64,000 bases of DNA. Origin: JANMEB01 sp041745295. GTDB taxonomy: Bacteria; Planctomycetota; Planctomycetia; Pirellulales; Pirellulaceae. The translations under genes were made by a program, and so were the position numbers. The notes under the pieces were generated by a model. The model was given only the letters and a program-made list of their open reading frames with translations, made no database searches and was not told where the DNA came from. Positions 10,033 through 18,700 of the stretch are shown here, in pieces. How positions within the stretch are numbered: the first letter of the stretch is position 1; each line of letters begins with the position of its first letter. The stretch is taken from the NCBI GenBank assembly GCA_041745295.1, contig JBGTJE010000089.1, positions 140,899-204,898 of the forward strand, in the 5' to 3' direction.

Positions 10033-11400
10033 ATGACTACGACTAATCCTGCGACCACGCGCGAGTTCAATTTTGATGGCATTGTCGGGCCGACGCACAA
10101 CTACGCCGGTCTATCGTACGGCAACATCGCATCGACCTCGCACAAAAACCTTCCCTCTCATCCGCGGGCAGCCGCGCTGCAAGGTTTGGAGAAAATGAAG
10201 CGGCTTGCGGAGCTCGGCATCGACCAAGCGGTCTTGCCGCCGCTTCGCCGTCCGAGCTTCGGTTTCTTGCGCGGCGGGGGGTTCGACGGGACCGATTGCC
10301 AAGTCATCGAAAAGGCCGCTGCGGCCGATTCGATGTTGGTTGCAGCCGCGTTCAGCGCTTCCAACATGTGGGCCGCCAACGCTGCTACCGTATCTCCGAG
10401 CCCAGATTGTGCCGATGGCCGCTTGCACTTGACCGTGGCCAATCTGAACAGCACGCTGCATCGCAGGCTGGAACCTCCCGCTACGACCAAAGTCCTCCAG
10501 TTCATTTTTGGAGATCCCAATCGTTTTTGCGTCCATCCCGCCCTGCCCGCAGATGGCTTTGCGGACGAAGGCGCTGCCAACCACATGCGATTTGCCGCCG
10601 GCCATGCACTGTCGGGAATCGAGTGTTTTGTTTACGGTCGCATTGACACGCGAACCGCAAATCAAATGTCAGCTAGATTTCCAGCGACAAGATTCCCGGT
10701 TCGGCAGACGCTGGAGGCCTCACAGAGCATCGCCCGCTGGCATCAATTGGCTCCATCGAACACTCTCTACATTCAGCAAAGTCCCGAGGCAATTGACGCG
10801 GGAGTCTTTCACAACGATGTGATTGCAGTAGGAAACGAAAACGTCTTGCTCTGCCACGAATTGGCGTTTGTGGATCAAGCCCGCACAATCGCCGAGCTGC
10901 GGCGACAATTCGCGCAACAAAACAACCAACCCTTGCACGTCATTCAGATTTCAACGGCGGATTTGTCGCTCGCGAATGCGGTCAAGAGTTACCTTTTCAA
11001 CAGCCAACTGGTGACGCGACCCGACGGAAACATGAGCTTAATCTGCCCGGCTGAATGCGATGAAATGGCCGCCGCCAAACGTTGTATTCAAGCCATCGTC
11101 GACGGAGACAATCCGGTCGACCAAGTCGAATACGTGAACTTGCGACAAAGTATGCAGAACGGCGGCGGACCGGCTTGCCTGCGGCTGCGAGTTGTGCTGA
11201 CCGACGCCGAGCAAGCGGCGATGCATCAAGCAATCGTCTTTCATCACGCGCTCTATGAGCGACTGGTTGTCTGGGTCAAGAGGCACTACCGCGAACAACT
11301 TTCGCCCGACGATTTGCGGGATCCGAATCTCGTTGCCGAAGTAAATGCGGCTCTCGACGACCTGGCAGAGATTTTACAATTGCCTGCCGATTTATTGTGA
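10033..11400 (+). CDS. astB: N-succinylarginine dihydrolase
   Basis: AstB hydrolyses N2-succinylarginine to N2-succinylornithine, CO2 and ammonia, the second step of the arginine succinyltransferase pathway. The protein begins with the family hallmark FNFDGIVGPTHNYAGLSYGN and carries the expected catalytic features: Glu in FADEGAANHMR, His in FHNDVIAVGNENVLLCHE and the nucleophilic Cys in NGGGPACLRLRV. At about 455 residues it has the family length. A GTG immediately upstream (10030) could also start it. No other ast gene is in the window, so the pathway is not confirmed here. The DUF1338 gene downstream suggests an amino-acid catabolic context. Confidence 0.93.
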   Translation: MTTTNPATTREFNFDGIVGPTHNYAGLSYGNIASTSHKNLPSHPRAAALQGLEKMKRLAELGIDQAVLPPLRRPSFGFLRGGGFDGTDCQVIEKAAAADSMLVAAAFSASNMWAANAATVSPSPDCADGRLHLTVANLNSTLHRRLEPPATTKVLQFIFGDPNRFCVHPALPADGFADEGAANHMRFAAGHALSGIECFVYGRIDTRTANQMSARFPATRFPVRQTLEASQSIARWHQLAPSNTLYIQQSPEAIDAGVFHNDVIAVGNENVLLCHELAFVDQARTIAELRRQFAQQNNQPLHVIQISTADLSLANAVKSYLFNSQLVTRPDGNMSLICPAECDEMAAAKRCIQAIVDGDNPVDQVEYVNLRQSMQNGGGPACLRLRVVLTDAEQAAMHQAIVFHHALYERLVVWVKRHYREQLSPDDLRDPNLVAEVNAALDDLAEILQLPADLL

Positions 11401-11472
11401 GCCCTGGCGCAACTGCCAGGAGACGATAATCAACCACGGATTTCACGAAAAACACGGATAAGAATACTGGCC

Positions 11473-12417
11473 ATGAGTGAAAATCGTTCGTCGTCAACGA
11501 CGTTAGAGATCGTCCTGGCAGGGCTGATGCGTCGCTACCGACAACGGGTACCCGACGTGCAAGTCGTGACGGACTGCTTGGTTCGCGATGGCGTCATTCC
11601 ATCGGCCGACGACATCGAGAACGACCATATCGCCTTTCGCACGATCGGCGTTCCCGCGCTGGGAATTCCTTCGCTCGAAAAGGTATTTTTGCGCTGCGGC
11701 TACCGTCGTCGCGATGCCTATTTCTTTGCCGCGAAAAAGCTAAACGCATTTTGGTACTCGCCCCCCCAACCCAAGTATCCCCGGATTTTTGTATCCGCGT
11801 TGCGCGTCGGCGATCTTTCGCTCGAAGGGCAAGCAATTATTCACTCGTACACCGCCGACGTTCATTCCGATCCCGTCGACAAACTTGAGCTCGACGATGG
11901 CTTCGCCGTGGACAATTTCTTGCATCAGCCGCTGTGGCGAACGCCAACTTGGTCGGATTACCAACGGCTCGCTGCGGAAAGCGAATACGCGGCGTGGGCG
12001 ATCTACAATCGCTACTACCTCAATCACTTTACGGTGAGTATTCACGATTTCCCCGAAGGGTTTAACACGATTGAGGAGTTCAATGGGTACGTCGAACGCA
12101 ACGGTCTGAAACTGAACGACGCTGGTGGCAAAGTGAAAACCAGCGCAGATGGACTGCTCATTCAAAGCTCAACCGTGGCGCAAATGGTTTTGGCCGAGTT
12201 CGATAACGGACATCGCGGCATCGAGCAACAGCGAATTCCCGGATCGTACGTCGAGTTTGCGCAGCGAAGAATTCTTCCGCAATTTCAGCACCTGCCGCCC
12301 GGATCGATCCGCGGCGAGCACCGTCGGGACGGGTTTGAAACAGCCAACGCCGATAAAATTTTCGAGAGCACCTACTCGCACCAAACAGGGCAACGCTCAA
12401 CCTCAATGGACGACTAG
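11473..12417 (+). CDS. DUF1338 protein (2-oxoadipate dioxygenase/decarboxylase-like)
   Basis: 314 residues matching DUF1338, whose characterised member HglS is an Fe(II)-dependent enzyme converting 2-oxoadipate to 2-hydroxyglutarate in lysine catabolism. Visible features are NDHIAFRTIG (candidate metal-binding His), HFTVSIHDFPEG (second His) and GSYVEFAQRRI (candidate metal-binding Glu). It lies 72 bases after astB on the same strand and may be co-expressed with it. Activity on 2-oxoadipate is transferred from the family; the true substrate in this organism is not shown. Confidence 0.85.
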   Translation: MSENRSSSTTLEIVLAGLMRRYRQRVPDVQVVTDCLVRDGVIPSADDIENDHIAFRTIGVPALGIPSLEKVFLRCGYRRRDAYFFAAKKLNAFWYSPPQPKYPRIFVSALRVGDLSLEGQAIIHSYTADVHSDPVDKLELDDGFAVDNFLHQPLWRTPTWSDYQRLAAESEYAAWAIYNRYYLNHFTVSIHDFPEGFNTIEEFNGYVERNGLKLNDAGGKVKTSADGLLIQSSTVAQMVLAEFDNGHRGIEQQRIPGSYVEFAQRRILPQFQHLPPGSIRGEHRRDGFETANADKIFESTYSHQTGQRSTSMDD

Positions 12418-12679
12418 TTAATGTAGGATGGGAAGAGCATGCGGGAAAACTCACGGCGGCTAAACTTTCAATCCGCACCTTCCGGTTCAGAACGCGATTG
12501 CACTACAATCACGCCCTCAAGACGCACGATAGCCATTGACCGAGGCAGCGCCGGTGCGATACGATAACACGCTTTGGCCGCCGCACTTCGCGGCTTAATC
12601 AATCGGGCGCAATGTAGGTTCCTGAACCGCCTACCGCTTGCTGCCGGCCAACCCAAAATTTGAAGACAGGATTCTTGCC

Positions 12680-13378
12680 ATGATCAAAGGCATCTTGGGC
12701 CGCAAAGTCGGCATGACGCAAGTCTTTGACGAACTCGGGAAAGCGATACCCGTTACCGTGATTGAAGCCGGACCGTGCAACGTTTTGCAGGTTCGTTCTG
12801 AAGAGCGCGACGGTTATTCAGCGATTCAATTGGGATTTATCGATAAGCCTCGGCGCAAAGCACTCCGCAGCGAACGCGGACACGTCGCCGCATTGGGCAG
12901 CAAACGCTCGAAGACGCGCACCGCGTCCGGTGTTGCCGCGGTGGCGAAAGCAAATTGCGAACCAAAGCGCTACGTACGGGAATTTCTCGGCGCCGTCGAA
13001 GGATACGAAGTCGGCCAAATCGTTACCGTGGAAACGTTTAACGAAGTCAAATCCGTCGACGTCGCCGGCGTCACCAAGGGACGCGGATTCGCCGGCGTCA
13101 TGAAGCGCCACAACTTCAAGGGTCAACGCGCGTCGCACGGCGTCAAAAAAGTCCATCGACATGGCGGCTCGACGGGTGCCTTGGCCGCCTGGCGCGGTGG
13201 TGGTCGCCCCAAGAAGGGCAAAAAAATGCCCGGCCATTACGGGACAGATCGCGTGACGGTTCGCAATCTCAAAGTGGTTCGCGTCGACAGGGAAAACAAC
13301 CTGTTGTTGGTTTATGGGGCTGTTCCCGGAGCCAATGGTGGACTTCTGATCGTCAAAGAGACCAACAAGGTTGGCTAA
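12680..13378 (+). CDS. rplC: 50S ribosomal protein L3
   Basis: Ribosomal protein uL3 of the large subunit, which contacts the peptidyl transferase centre. The start MIKGILGRKVGMTQVF is diagnostic, and the central loop GVMKRHNFKGQRASHGVKKVHR is present with the Gln-containing motif that is methylated in some bacteria. The length, 232 residues, is slightly above normal. An AGG at about 12668-12670 fits the ATG at 12680, and the frame upstream of that ATG is not protein-like. It is unusual for rplC to lie alone: rpsJ, rplD, rplW and the rest of the S10 operon are absent here. Its stop codon overlaps the start of the pseudouridine synthase gene. Confidence 0.97.
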   Translation: MIKGILGRKVGMTQVFDELGKAIPVTVIEAGPCNVLQVRSEERDGYSAIQLGFIDKPRRKALRSERGHVAALGSKRSKTRTASGVAAVAKANCEPKRYVREFLGAVEGYEVGQIVTVETFNEVKSVDVAGVTKGRGFAGVMKRHNFKGQRASHGVKKVHRHGGSTGALAAWRGGGRPKKGKKMPGHYGTDRVTVRNLKVVRVDRENNLLLVYGAVPGANGGLLIVKETNKVG

Positions 13379-14387
13379 GCGTTTTCCCAAAAAGCCGGCC
13401 CGTGGACCCAATCAGCCGCGCATCATTCAAGTCGACGGGTCGCTGGCAACACAGTCGCTCGTCGCTGCCTTGCATCAGTGCCTCGACCAATCGTGGGGGC
13501 AAGCTCGGCGACTCATCGAAAAGCGCCAAGTTCAGGTCAACGGCAACTTGTGCCTCGACGCCGGTCGCCGATTGACGGTCGGCGAAGTGCTGCATGTATT
13601 TCCCCATCCGCTGGCCCTGCCCCCGCAAGAGAACAGCGTCAAAATTCGCTTTATCGACGAGCACATCGTGGTCGTTGACAAACCTTCCGGAATGACGACC
13701 CTGCGCCATCCGGAGGAACGTTTCTGGCCGGCCGAAAGGCGGCAGCGACAACCGACCCTGGAAGAATGCCTCAACCGGATCGTCGCCAAACGCGAACGTC
13801 CGCGCGCCGGAGGCCCACGGACTCCACCCCGCGTGCGACCCGTCCATCGACTGGATCGCGACACCAGCGGCTTGATGGTATTCGCCCGCTCGGTCAAAGC
13901 CGAGCGACTCTTGATCGGACAATTCGCGCAACATTCGATCGTGCGGCGCTACCAAGCCATCGTCGCGGGACCAGTCAAATCGATGACGATCGATTCCGTT
14001 TTGGTGCGTGACCGGGGGGATGGGCGGCGCGGTAGCTCGGATGACGAGGTCGTGGGTCAGGGAAAGCGGGCCGTCACCCACGTGCGGGCGATCGAATCGT
14101 TGGGTGAGTACACCTTGGTCGAGTGTCGGCTGGAAACAGGACGAACGCATCAAATTCGCATTCATTTGTCCGAAAAAGGTCACCCTGTTTGCGGCGACAA
14201 AGTCTATTCCGCAAAACGTTTTGCGCGGTCAAAGTCTGACAACAGTGGGGCGCCACGATTGGCCCTGCACGCGTGCGAACTGGGTTTCGTTCATCCGATG
14301 AGCCAAGAAACCATGCATTTTGAATGGCCCTTGCCGCAAGACTTGGCGGTATTCTTGCGCAGTCTGCGCGATAGCGCAAAGAAATAA
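13371..14387 (+). CDS. RluA family pseudouridine synthase
   Basis: Isomerises uridine to pseudouridine in RNA, most likely rRNA. An N-terminal S4 RNA-binding domain (about residues 30-85, including GQARRLIEKRQVQVNG) precedes the catalytic domain (~90-320) with the catalytic Asp in VRPVHRLDRDTSGLMVF. The motif GRTHQIRIHLSEKGHPVCGD is also typical. It starts at TTG 13371, overlapping the last eight bases of rplC, so translational coupling to ribosomal protein L3 is likely. The exact target site is not inferable. A perfect-looking bidirectional hairpin follows the gene. Confidence 0.92.
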   Translation: MAKRFPKKPARGPNQPRIIQVDGSLATQSLVAALHQCLDQSWGQARRLIEKRQVQVNGNLCLDAGRRLTVGEVLHVFPHPLALPPQENSVKIRFIDEHIVVVDKPSGMTTLRHPEERFWPAERRQRQPTLEECLNRIVAKRERPRAGGPRTPPRVRPVHRLDRDTSGLMVFARSVKAERLLIGQFAQHSIVRRYQAIVAGPVKSMTIDSVLVRDRGDGRRGSSDDEVVGQGKRAVTHVRAIESLGEYTLVECRLETGRTHQIRIHLSEKGHPVCGDKVYSAKRFARSKSDNSGAPRLALHACELGFVHPMSQETMHFEWPLPQDLAVFLRSLRDSAKK

Positions 14388-14429
14388 TCGCGCGAACTTC
14401 CAATGAGCTCCTACCGATGTCTTCGATTC

Positions 14430-14505
14430 TGTGTGCCACTGGCTCTGCCAGTGTTCTTTTGGGATCTCAACCGGCGGCGCACACTGGCAAAGCCAGTGGC
14501 ACACA
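14430..14505. terminator. Long inverted repeat between convergent genes
   Basis: The 25-base arm at 14430-14454 is complementary to 14481-14505 with a single mismatch in the centre; each arm is itself palindromic (CCACTGGC-TCT-GCCAGTG type). It lies between the pseudouridine synthase (+) and the DUF4261 gene (-), where a bidirectional terminator would be expected. The same element occurs at 31308, 38664 and 56974, so it is also a dispersed repeat. Its terminator role is inferred; the T-run after it is weak. Confidence 0.6.
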
Positions 14506-14559
14506 AGGAAAAGCCGAACCGCAGAACTTCGATTCTTCGACCGACAACTGAATTTGTCT

Positions 14560-15339
14560 TCAGCGTTTGCGGACCGGCTTAGCATGGGCTTCGTAGTCCA
14601 ATCGCATGACTCGTTTGACGTTGCCAAACGACGAATCGCTATAGACGACTTTGATTTTTTCTTGATCGTCATCACCCATCGAATCACCGTTCTTGATAAT
14701 CAGTCCATTTTCGATGCAGTAGACCGCCAAGCCAAAAAAACGCTCACGCAGTCCGTCCGGTTCTTCCTTGGCATTCAGCGTTTCCAATTCCATGAGCCCA
14801 AACTGCGAGAGGCCTCGGGTGTATCCGATCGAACGACCATGATCGCTCTTCGCCACTCGGAAGTCGACCCAAATGTAGAGCGGCAAGCTATCCGGAAGCA
14901 TTTGAATGCAAAACTCGCGAAACATCTCGGGCGAAATGACCAAGCCACCGCCCAACCAATAGACGCCAAGTGTGCCGGGAGTTGAAATCAGCAGCGCGGT
15001 TGTGGCCAACGATACGAATTTGACTTGATTCAGCCGCGTTTCATGCGATTCGGTTGTGATGACCACATGGCCGCGATGGTCGTCCACGGATTTCTTGGCC
15101 TCAGGCCAGAACCAACTTTCGGCGCAAGCGCGTGAGAAATCCGGATCGGCGATGGGCTGGGGTACGATGCGAAACGCAACCGTCGAGCCGCCCACGTTAA
15201 ACGAAAACGACTGTTCGGTTTTCTTGGCATCCATCGGTCGCGGAAGCCGAGGCCAGGTCGCGACAAAACTCTGAAGGATTGCATTCAGTGAAAGCCGCGC
15301 TCCTTTGGCAAGCGGAACCACTGCAATCGGCGTCGACAT
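14560..15339 (-). CDS. DUF4261 domain-containing protein
   Basis: 259 residues resembling DUF4261 proteins, including the C-terminal GLSQFGLMELETLNAKEEPDGLRERFFGLAVYCIENG, which is the conserved part. No signal peptide is present and the one hydrophobic stretch (VKFVSLATTALLIST) is part of the fold. The family has no established function; members are often in loci with immunity or stress roles, which is not supported here by neighbours. The gene stands alone, convergent with the pseudouridine synthase gene. The ATG at 15339 begins MSTPIAVVPLAKG. Confidence 0.75.
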   Translation of the reverse strand: MSTPIAVVPLAKGARLSLNAILQSFVATWPRLPRPMDAKKTEQSFSFNVGGSTVAFRIVPQPIADPDFSRACAESWFWPEAKKSVDDHRGHVVITTESHETRLNQVKFVSLATTALLISTPGTLGVYWLGGGLVISPEMFREFCIQMLPDSLPLYIWVDFRVAKSDHGRSIGYTRGLSQFGLMELETLNAKEEPDGLRERFFGLAVYCIENGLIIKNGDSMGDDDQEKIKVVYSDSSFGNVKRVMRLDYEAHAKPVRKR

Positions 15340-15610
15340 GATAGCACCTGAGCGCTCGAGCCCCGAGTCAATCGGCTAATGGGAAATTTTAGTTCCTGCG
15401 ACAATAGAAGATAGCGGTGAAGGCCCGCGAGACGGTTCGAAATGACGCACGTTGACCTTGGATTGTGACATAATGACGAATGCTGCGGGTCCAATTCGCT
15501 GTTTTCACGGGTTGCCTGCGACGAAACAATCCGCTTTCGACTCCAGCACGCTACTTGCGGAAAGTAACGACAACATCGCTGGCAATCCTTTGTAGTTTCG
15601 GGAGTACGTT

Positions 15611-16048
15611 ATGCACACCAAATTCATCCTTTGTCCGTTGGATCTGTCGACCAATAGCCTCGAGGCGATCGACGTGGCGACGTCCTTGGCCAAAGCCGAG
15701 AACGGGCAAATCATCTTTTTGTTTACCGCGATTCCCGATTTGCCCACCGAGTCGGGCTACGCGGCTATCGAAATTGCCGCGGCGACCAAAGCGGCTCAAT
15801 CCGAGCTCGAACAGATTCGACCGACCGATCCGAACGTTGCGTTCCGTCACGAAGTTTGCCGCGGCGATCCCGCCAGCGAGATCGTCAAGTTTGCGAATGA
15901 AAATCGGGTGGACATGATCGTTATGACGACCCACGGCCGAAGCGGCCTTTCGCGATTGTTGATGGGAAGTGTGGCCGAGCATGTCGTTCGCAAATCTCCC
16001 TGTCCGGTCCTGACTCTGAAGAGTTCGGTTGAAGCGACCGATTCGTAG
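15611..16048 (+). CDS. Universal stress protein (UspA family)
   Basis: 145-residue single-domain Usp protein. It begins FILCPLDLSTNSLEAIDVA and ends with the ATP-binding-type motif TTHGRSGLSRLLMGSVAEHV followed by KSPCPVLTL, so it is likely a nucleotide-binding stress protein. A GGAG lies about seven bases before the ATG. Usp proteins act in the cytoplasm during starvation and oxidative stress in other bacteria; no partner is evident here. Confidence 0.92.
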   Translation: MHTKFILCPLDLSTNSLEAIDVATSLAKAENGQIIFLFTAIPDLPTESGYAAIEIAAATKAAQSELEQIRPTDPNVAFRHEVCRGDPASEIVKFANENRVDMIVMTTHGRSGLSRLLMGSVAEHVVRKSPCPVLTLKSSVEATDS

Positions 16049-16316
16049 GGCAAGGGAACATTGTTGTCTGGTGGGACCTATTCCGGCAGCAATTTTTTTT
16101 GCTCGTTCACCGGCAGTTGGCTGCGCCGCTTCGCGGTCAAGCGAATGTCATGATTGATTCAATCGATAGCCGCGTGTTAAGCTCGCGCGATCGCAACGAT
16201 GGAGGCCAGCCAAGTTTCGCGGTCGCGAAAAGACTGACGATTGGTCAAAAACGGTGCGTCGCGACAAGGCTGCGGCGCGTCGATTTTTTTTGGAATTGTT
16301 TTGCAACGGGCTCCGA
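16049..16316. other. Intergenic stretch without a recognisable gene
   Basis: About 270 bases after the stress protein. It holds two T-runs (around 16095 and 16284) but no convincing reading frame, tRNA or strong hairpin. The first T-run at 16093-16101 could mark the end of the upstream transcript, although no clear stem precedes it. Confidence 0.4.
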
Positions 16317-16322
16317 TACAAT
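16317..16322 (+). promoter_or_regulatory. Candidate -10 element for the small ORF
   Basis: TACAAT matches the sigma70 -10 box. A weak -35 candidate TTGTTT lies 15 bases upstream. It sits about 66 bases before the start of the small membrane peptide ORF. Suggestive only. Confidence 0.35.
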
Positions 16323-16388
16323 GTCGAGCATGGACGTTTTGCGCCATCAAGGAGGAACTCTCATTCCCTATCCTTGGAGTCCGTTACC

Positions 16389-16475
16389 ATGCCTTCTGAA
16401 TGGATGAACTCTCTCATCGTAGTGATCTTTTGCACTGTCTGGGCTTTCATCGGACAGTTTTCGTTACCCCGCTGA
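16389..16475 (+). CDS. Candidate 28-residue membrane peptide
   Basis: A short frame starting MPSEWMNSLIVV and ending IGQFSLPR. The middle (SLIVVIFCTVWAFIG) is one strongly hydrophobic helix flanked by a polar N-terminus and a terminal Pro-Arg, as in single-pass microproteins. A GGAG at 16376-16379 is spaced nine bases from the ATG, and a -10-like TACAAT is upstream. It has no recognised family. It could also be chance coding in an untranslated RNA. Confidence 0.4.
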   Translation: MPSEWMNSLIVVIFCTVWAFIGQFSLPR

Positions 16476-16529
16476 AACGCGAGTCCTAGCCGACGACGCA
16501 AAATGCGGTCGCAGTTGCTGCCCCCGCGC

Positions 16530-16560
16530 GACGTGGTCCAACCCACGGGGGTTGCTCGTT
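16530..16560. other. Hairpin after the small ORF
   Basis: CAACCC pairs with GGGTTG around a four-base loop (about 16539-16554), and CCCCCG upstream can pair with CGGGGG. There is no proper T-run. It may end the short transcript of the preceding ORF or belong to a small RNA. Confidence 0.3.
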
Positions 16561-16734
16561 GAATCAACGCGTCGCTGCGGTCGCAATTTCCGTCGCCGAT
16601 GGGTGACCTTGGGTGGAGGCAAACAGACTCAAGCAGCGTTGCCGGCGCGTGCTTGCAATCCGCTTGCCCAACGACCAGAATACGTCGACATTTTTTACCG
16701 AGGATTCGTTTCCCCGATGCGCGGAGTGTTTTGT

Positions 16735-17730
16735 ATGGCTCGACCCGTGACCTTGTTTACCGGCCAGTGGGCGGATTTGCCGATTGAGGAAATGGCTCGA
16801 CTAGCCCAGTCGTTTGGCTACGACGGGATCGAGCTGGCTTGCTGGGGCGATCATTTCGAGGTCGACAAAGCGATTGCGCAAAAGAGCTATTGCGATGAAC
16901 GAAAGAAGACATTGGAAAAGCACGGACTGCGCTGCCATGCGATTAGCAATCACCTCGCCGGACAAGCCGTTTTGGACATCATCGACGCACGGCATCAAAC
17001 CATCCTGCCGAAACATGTGTGGGGGGACGGCAAGCCGGCAGGCGTCAATCAGCGAGCCGCCGAAGAGATGATGAATACGGCCCGCAGTGCCAAAAGGCTG
17101 GGGGTCGACGTCGTCAACGGTTTTACGGGCTCGAGCATTTGGCATCTCCATTATTCGTTTCCGCCCGTCCCGCCGCAGATGATCGACGACGGGTTTGCCC
17201 TGTTGGCGAAGCGTTGGAATCCGATCTTGGACGTGTTCGGTGAATGCGGAGTCCGATTCGCGCTCGAAGTCCACCCGTCCGAAATTGCCTTTGACCTGCA
17301 CACCGCTCAGCGGGCCTTGGAGGCACTCGACCACCGCGAAGAATTTGGGTTTAACTTCGACCCCAGCCATTTGCATTGGCAGGGCGTGGATCCGGTCGAG
17401 TTCATCCGCGCGTTTCCCGATCGGATTTTTCATGTCCATGTCAAAGACGCGATTACCACCCTCAACGGTCGCAGCGGGATTCTGTCCAGCCATTTGGGAT
17501 TCGGCGACCCGCGCCGCGGTTGGGACTTTCGATCGCCCGGGCGGGGCGCGATCAATTTCGAAGAGATTATCCGCGCGCTCAATCAAATCAATTACCAGGG
17601 TCCGCTGTCGATCGAATGGGAAGATTGCGGCATGGACCGCGAGTTCGGCGCCAAAGAAGCTTGTGCGTTCACCAAGCAGTTAGATTTTGCCGCGAGCAAA
17701 CGGGCCTTCGACTCCGCGTTTGAAGAGTAA
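16735..17730 (+). CDS. Sugar phosphate isomerase/epimerase (TIM barrel)
   Basis: 331 residues of the xylose-isomerase-like TIM barrel family (AP endonuclease family 2 fold). Metal-ligand and barrel motifs are visible: YDGIELACWGDHFE near the N-terminus, RFALEVHPSE, FNFDPSHLHWQGVDP, IFHVHVKDA and GPLSIEWEDCGMD at the C-terminus. The ATG at 16735 is chosen because GGAG lies about nine bases upstream; the in-frame ATG at 16717 and the open frame further upstream look less like protein. Such enzymes act on sugars or inositol derivatives, often next to dehydrogenases, but the neighbours here do not identify the substrate. Confidence 0.9.
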   Translation: MARPVTLFTGQWADLPIEEMARLAQSFGYDGIELACWGDHFEVDKAIAQKSYCDERKKTLEKHGLRCHAISNHLAGQAVLDIIDARHQTILPKHVWGDGKPAGVNQRAAEEMMNTARSAKRLGVDVVNGFTGSSIWHLHYSFPPVPPQMIDDGFALLAKRWNPILDVFGECGVRFALEVHPSEIAFDLHTAQRALEALDHREEFGFNFDPSHLHWQGVDPVEFIRAFPDRIFHVHVKDAITTLNGRSGILSSHLGFGDPRRGWDFRSPGRGAINFEEIIRALNQINYQGPLSIEWEDCGMDREFGAKEACAFTKQLDFAASKRAFDSAFEE

Positions 17731-17780
17731 GATCCGCGTTGTCACGACGTTAGAAAACCAAGAATCCCTAGCACATCTTG

Positions 17781-17880
17781 TGTCATTCCGGGCGGAGCCC
17801 CGGAATCCAAGTTCCAAGGACGGGGGAATTGCCGCACCGCACCGACCCGAGAATGGATTCCCGCCTGCGCGGGAATGGCA
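17781..17880. repeat. Palindromic repeat, CATTCCGGG/CCCGGAATCC family
   Basis: An imperfect inverted repeat with CATTCCGGGCGGAGCCCCGG at the left and GGATTCCCGCCTGCGCGGGAATG at the right. Related copies lie at about 49106-49206 and 50731-50772. It occupies the gap before the enoyl-CoA hydratase and is translated only in an artificial upstream extension of that frame. Confidence 0.7.
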
Positions 17881-17890
17881 AAGGCATCCC

Positions 17891-18700
17891 ATGATCGCAC
17901 CCTCCGAAATCGTCCAAGTCCGCAAAGATGTCCCCAGCGGCTCGATCATCTTGAATCGTCCGGATCGCCGCAACGCAATTTCCTGGGACGTCATCCGGCA
18001 ACTGCGCCAAGCCTTTGATGACTTGCACCAAGAACGCTCCGTGCGGGCCGTGATCTTGACCGGAACCACGGATGTCTTTTCCGCGGGTACCGACTTGCAC
18101 GAATTGAACGAGGGATTTAGCGACGAAAAATCGATGGATCTGTGGCGCGATTACGTGGCCGACTTCCTTTCCTTGATCGAAGAAATGTTGCGATTCCCCA
18201 AACCCATATTGTGCGCGCTCAACGGTTGGGCGGTTGGCAGCGCGGTAGCTCTAATGCTGGCCAGCGACTTGGTCATTGCCAGCGACCGCGCGAAAATCGT
18301 GCTGCCCGAAACTCGGCGCGGTCTCGTCGCCGGGCTAGCTGCGCCCCTGCTTGTACTTCGCGTCGGCGCGGCGCGCGCTGCGGAGTTATTGTTTCTCACT
18401 CAGGCGATCGATGCCGGGCATGCCTTGGCCAAAGGGCTCGTCCATCAAGTGGTCGAAGATCGACTCGTCTGGTTCCGTTCTCAAGAATGGGCCAAGGAAA
18501 TCGCACTCTCCGCCCCGGAATCCGTGCTGTTGACCAAACAACTTCTTAACGAAACGATCGGCGAAGCCGTGTTTACCCAATTGAGCATCGGCGCCGCCAA
18601 CATGGCCACCGCCCGCACCACCGACTCCGCCAAAGAGGGCGTCGCGGCGTTTCTGGAAAAACGGCCGCCTAATTGGAATGCGCGCAAAGCGGAACCGTGA
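17891..18700 (+). CDS. Enoyl-CoA hydratase/isomerase family protein
   Basis: Crotonase-fold protein of 269 residues. The CoA-binding region IILNRPDRRNAISWDVIRQL, the first oxyanion-hole segment VFSAGTDLHEL, and the second oxyanion segment ALNGWAVGSAVALMLASDLVIAS are in place. The catalytic glutamates typical of true hydratases are not obvious: the usual G-G-G at the second oxyanion is replaced by VGSAVAL, so the exact reaction (hydratase, isomerase, thioesterase) is uncertain. The frame is open upstream to 17687 but that part is a palindromic repeat; the ATG at 17891 is the first sensible start. Confidence 0.88.
   Translation: MIAPSEIVQVRKDVPSGSIILNRPDRRNAISWDVIRQLRQAFDDLHQERSVRAVILTGTTDVFSAGTDLHELNEGFSDEKSMDLWRDYVADFLSLIEEMLRFPKPILCALNGWAVGSAVALMLASDLVIASDRAKIVLPETRRGLVAGLAAPLLVLRVGAARAAELLFLTQAIDAGHALAKGLVHQVVEDRLVWFRSQEWAKEIALSAPESVLLTKQLLNETIGEAVFTQLSIGAANMATARTTDSAKEGVAAFLEKRPPNWNARKAEP

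Noticed and set aside
11403..11420. CCTGGC/GCCAGG hairpin after astB as a terminator
   Set aside because: The stem is only six bases, there is no T-run, and the next gene follows in the same direction.
12468..12656. Small minus-strand ORF upstream of rplC
   Set aside because: Arg-rich composition, no Shine-Dalgarno and no recognisable feature.
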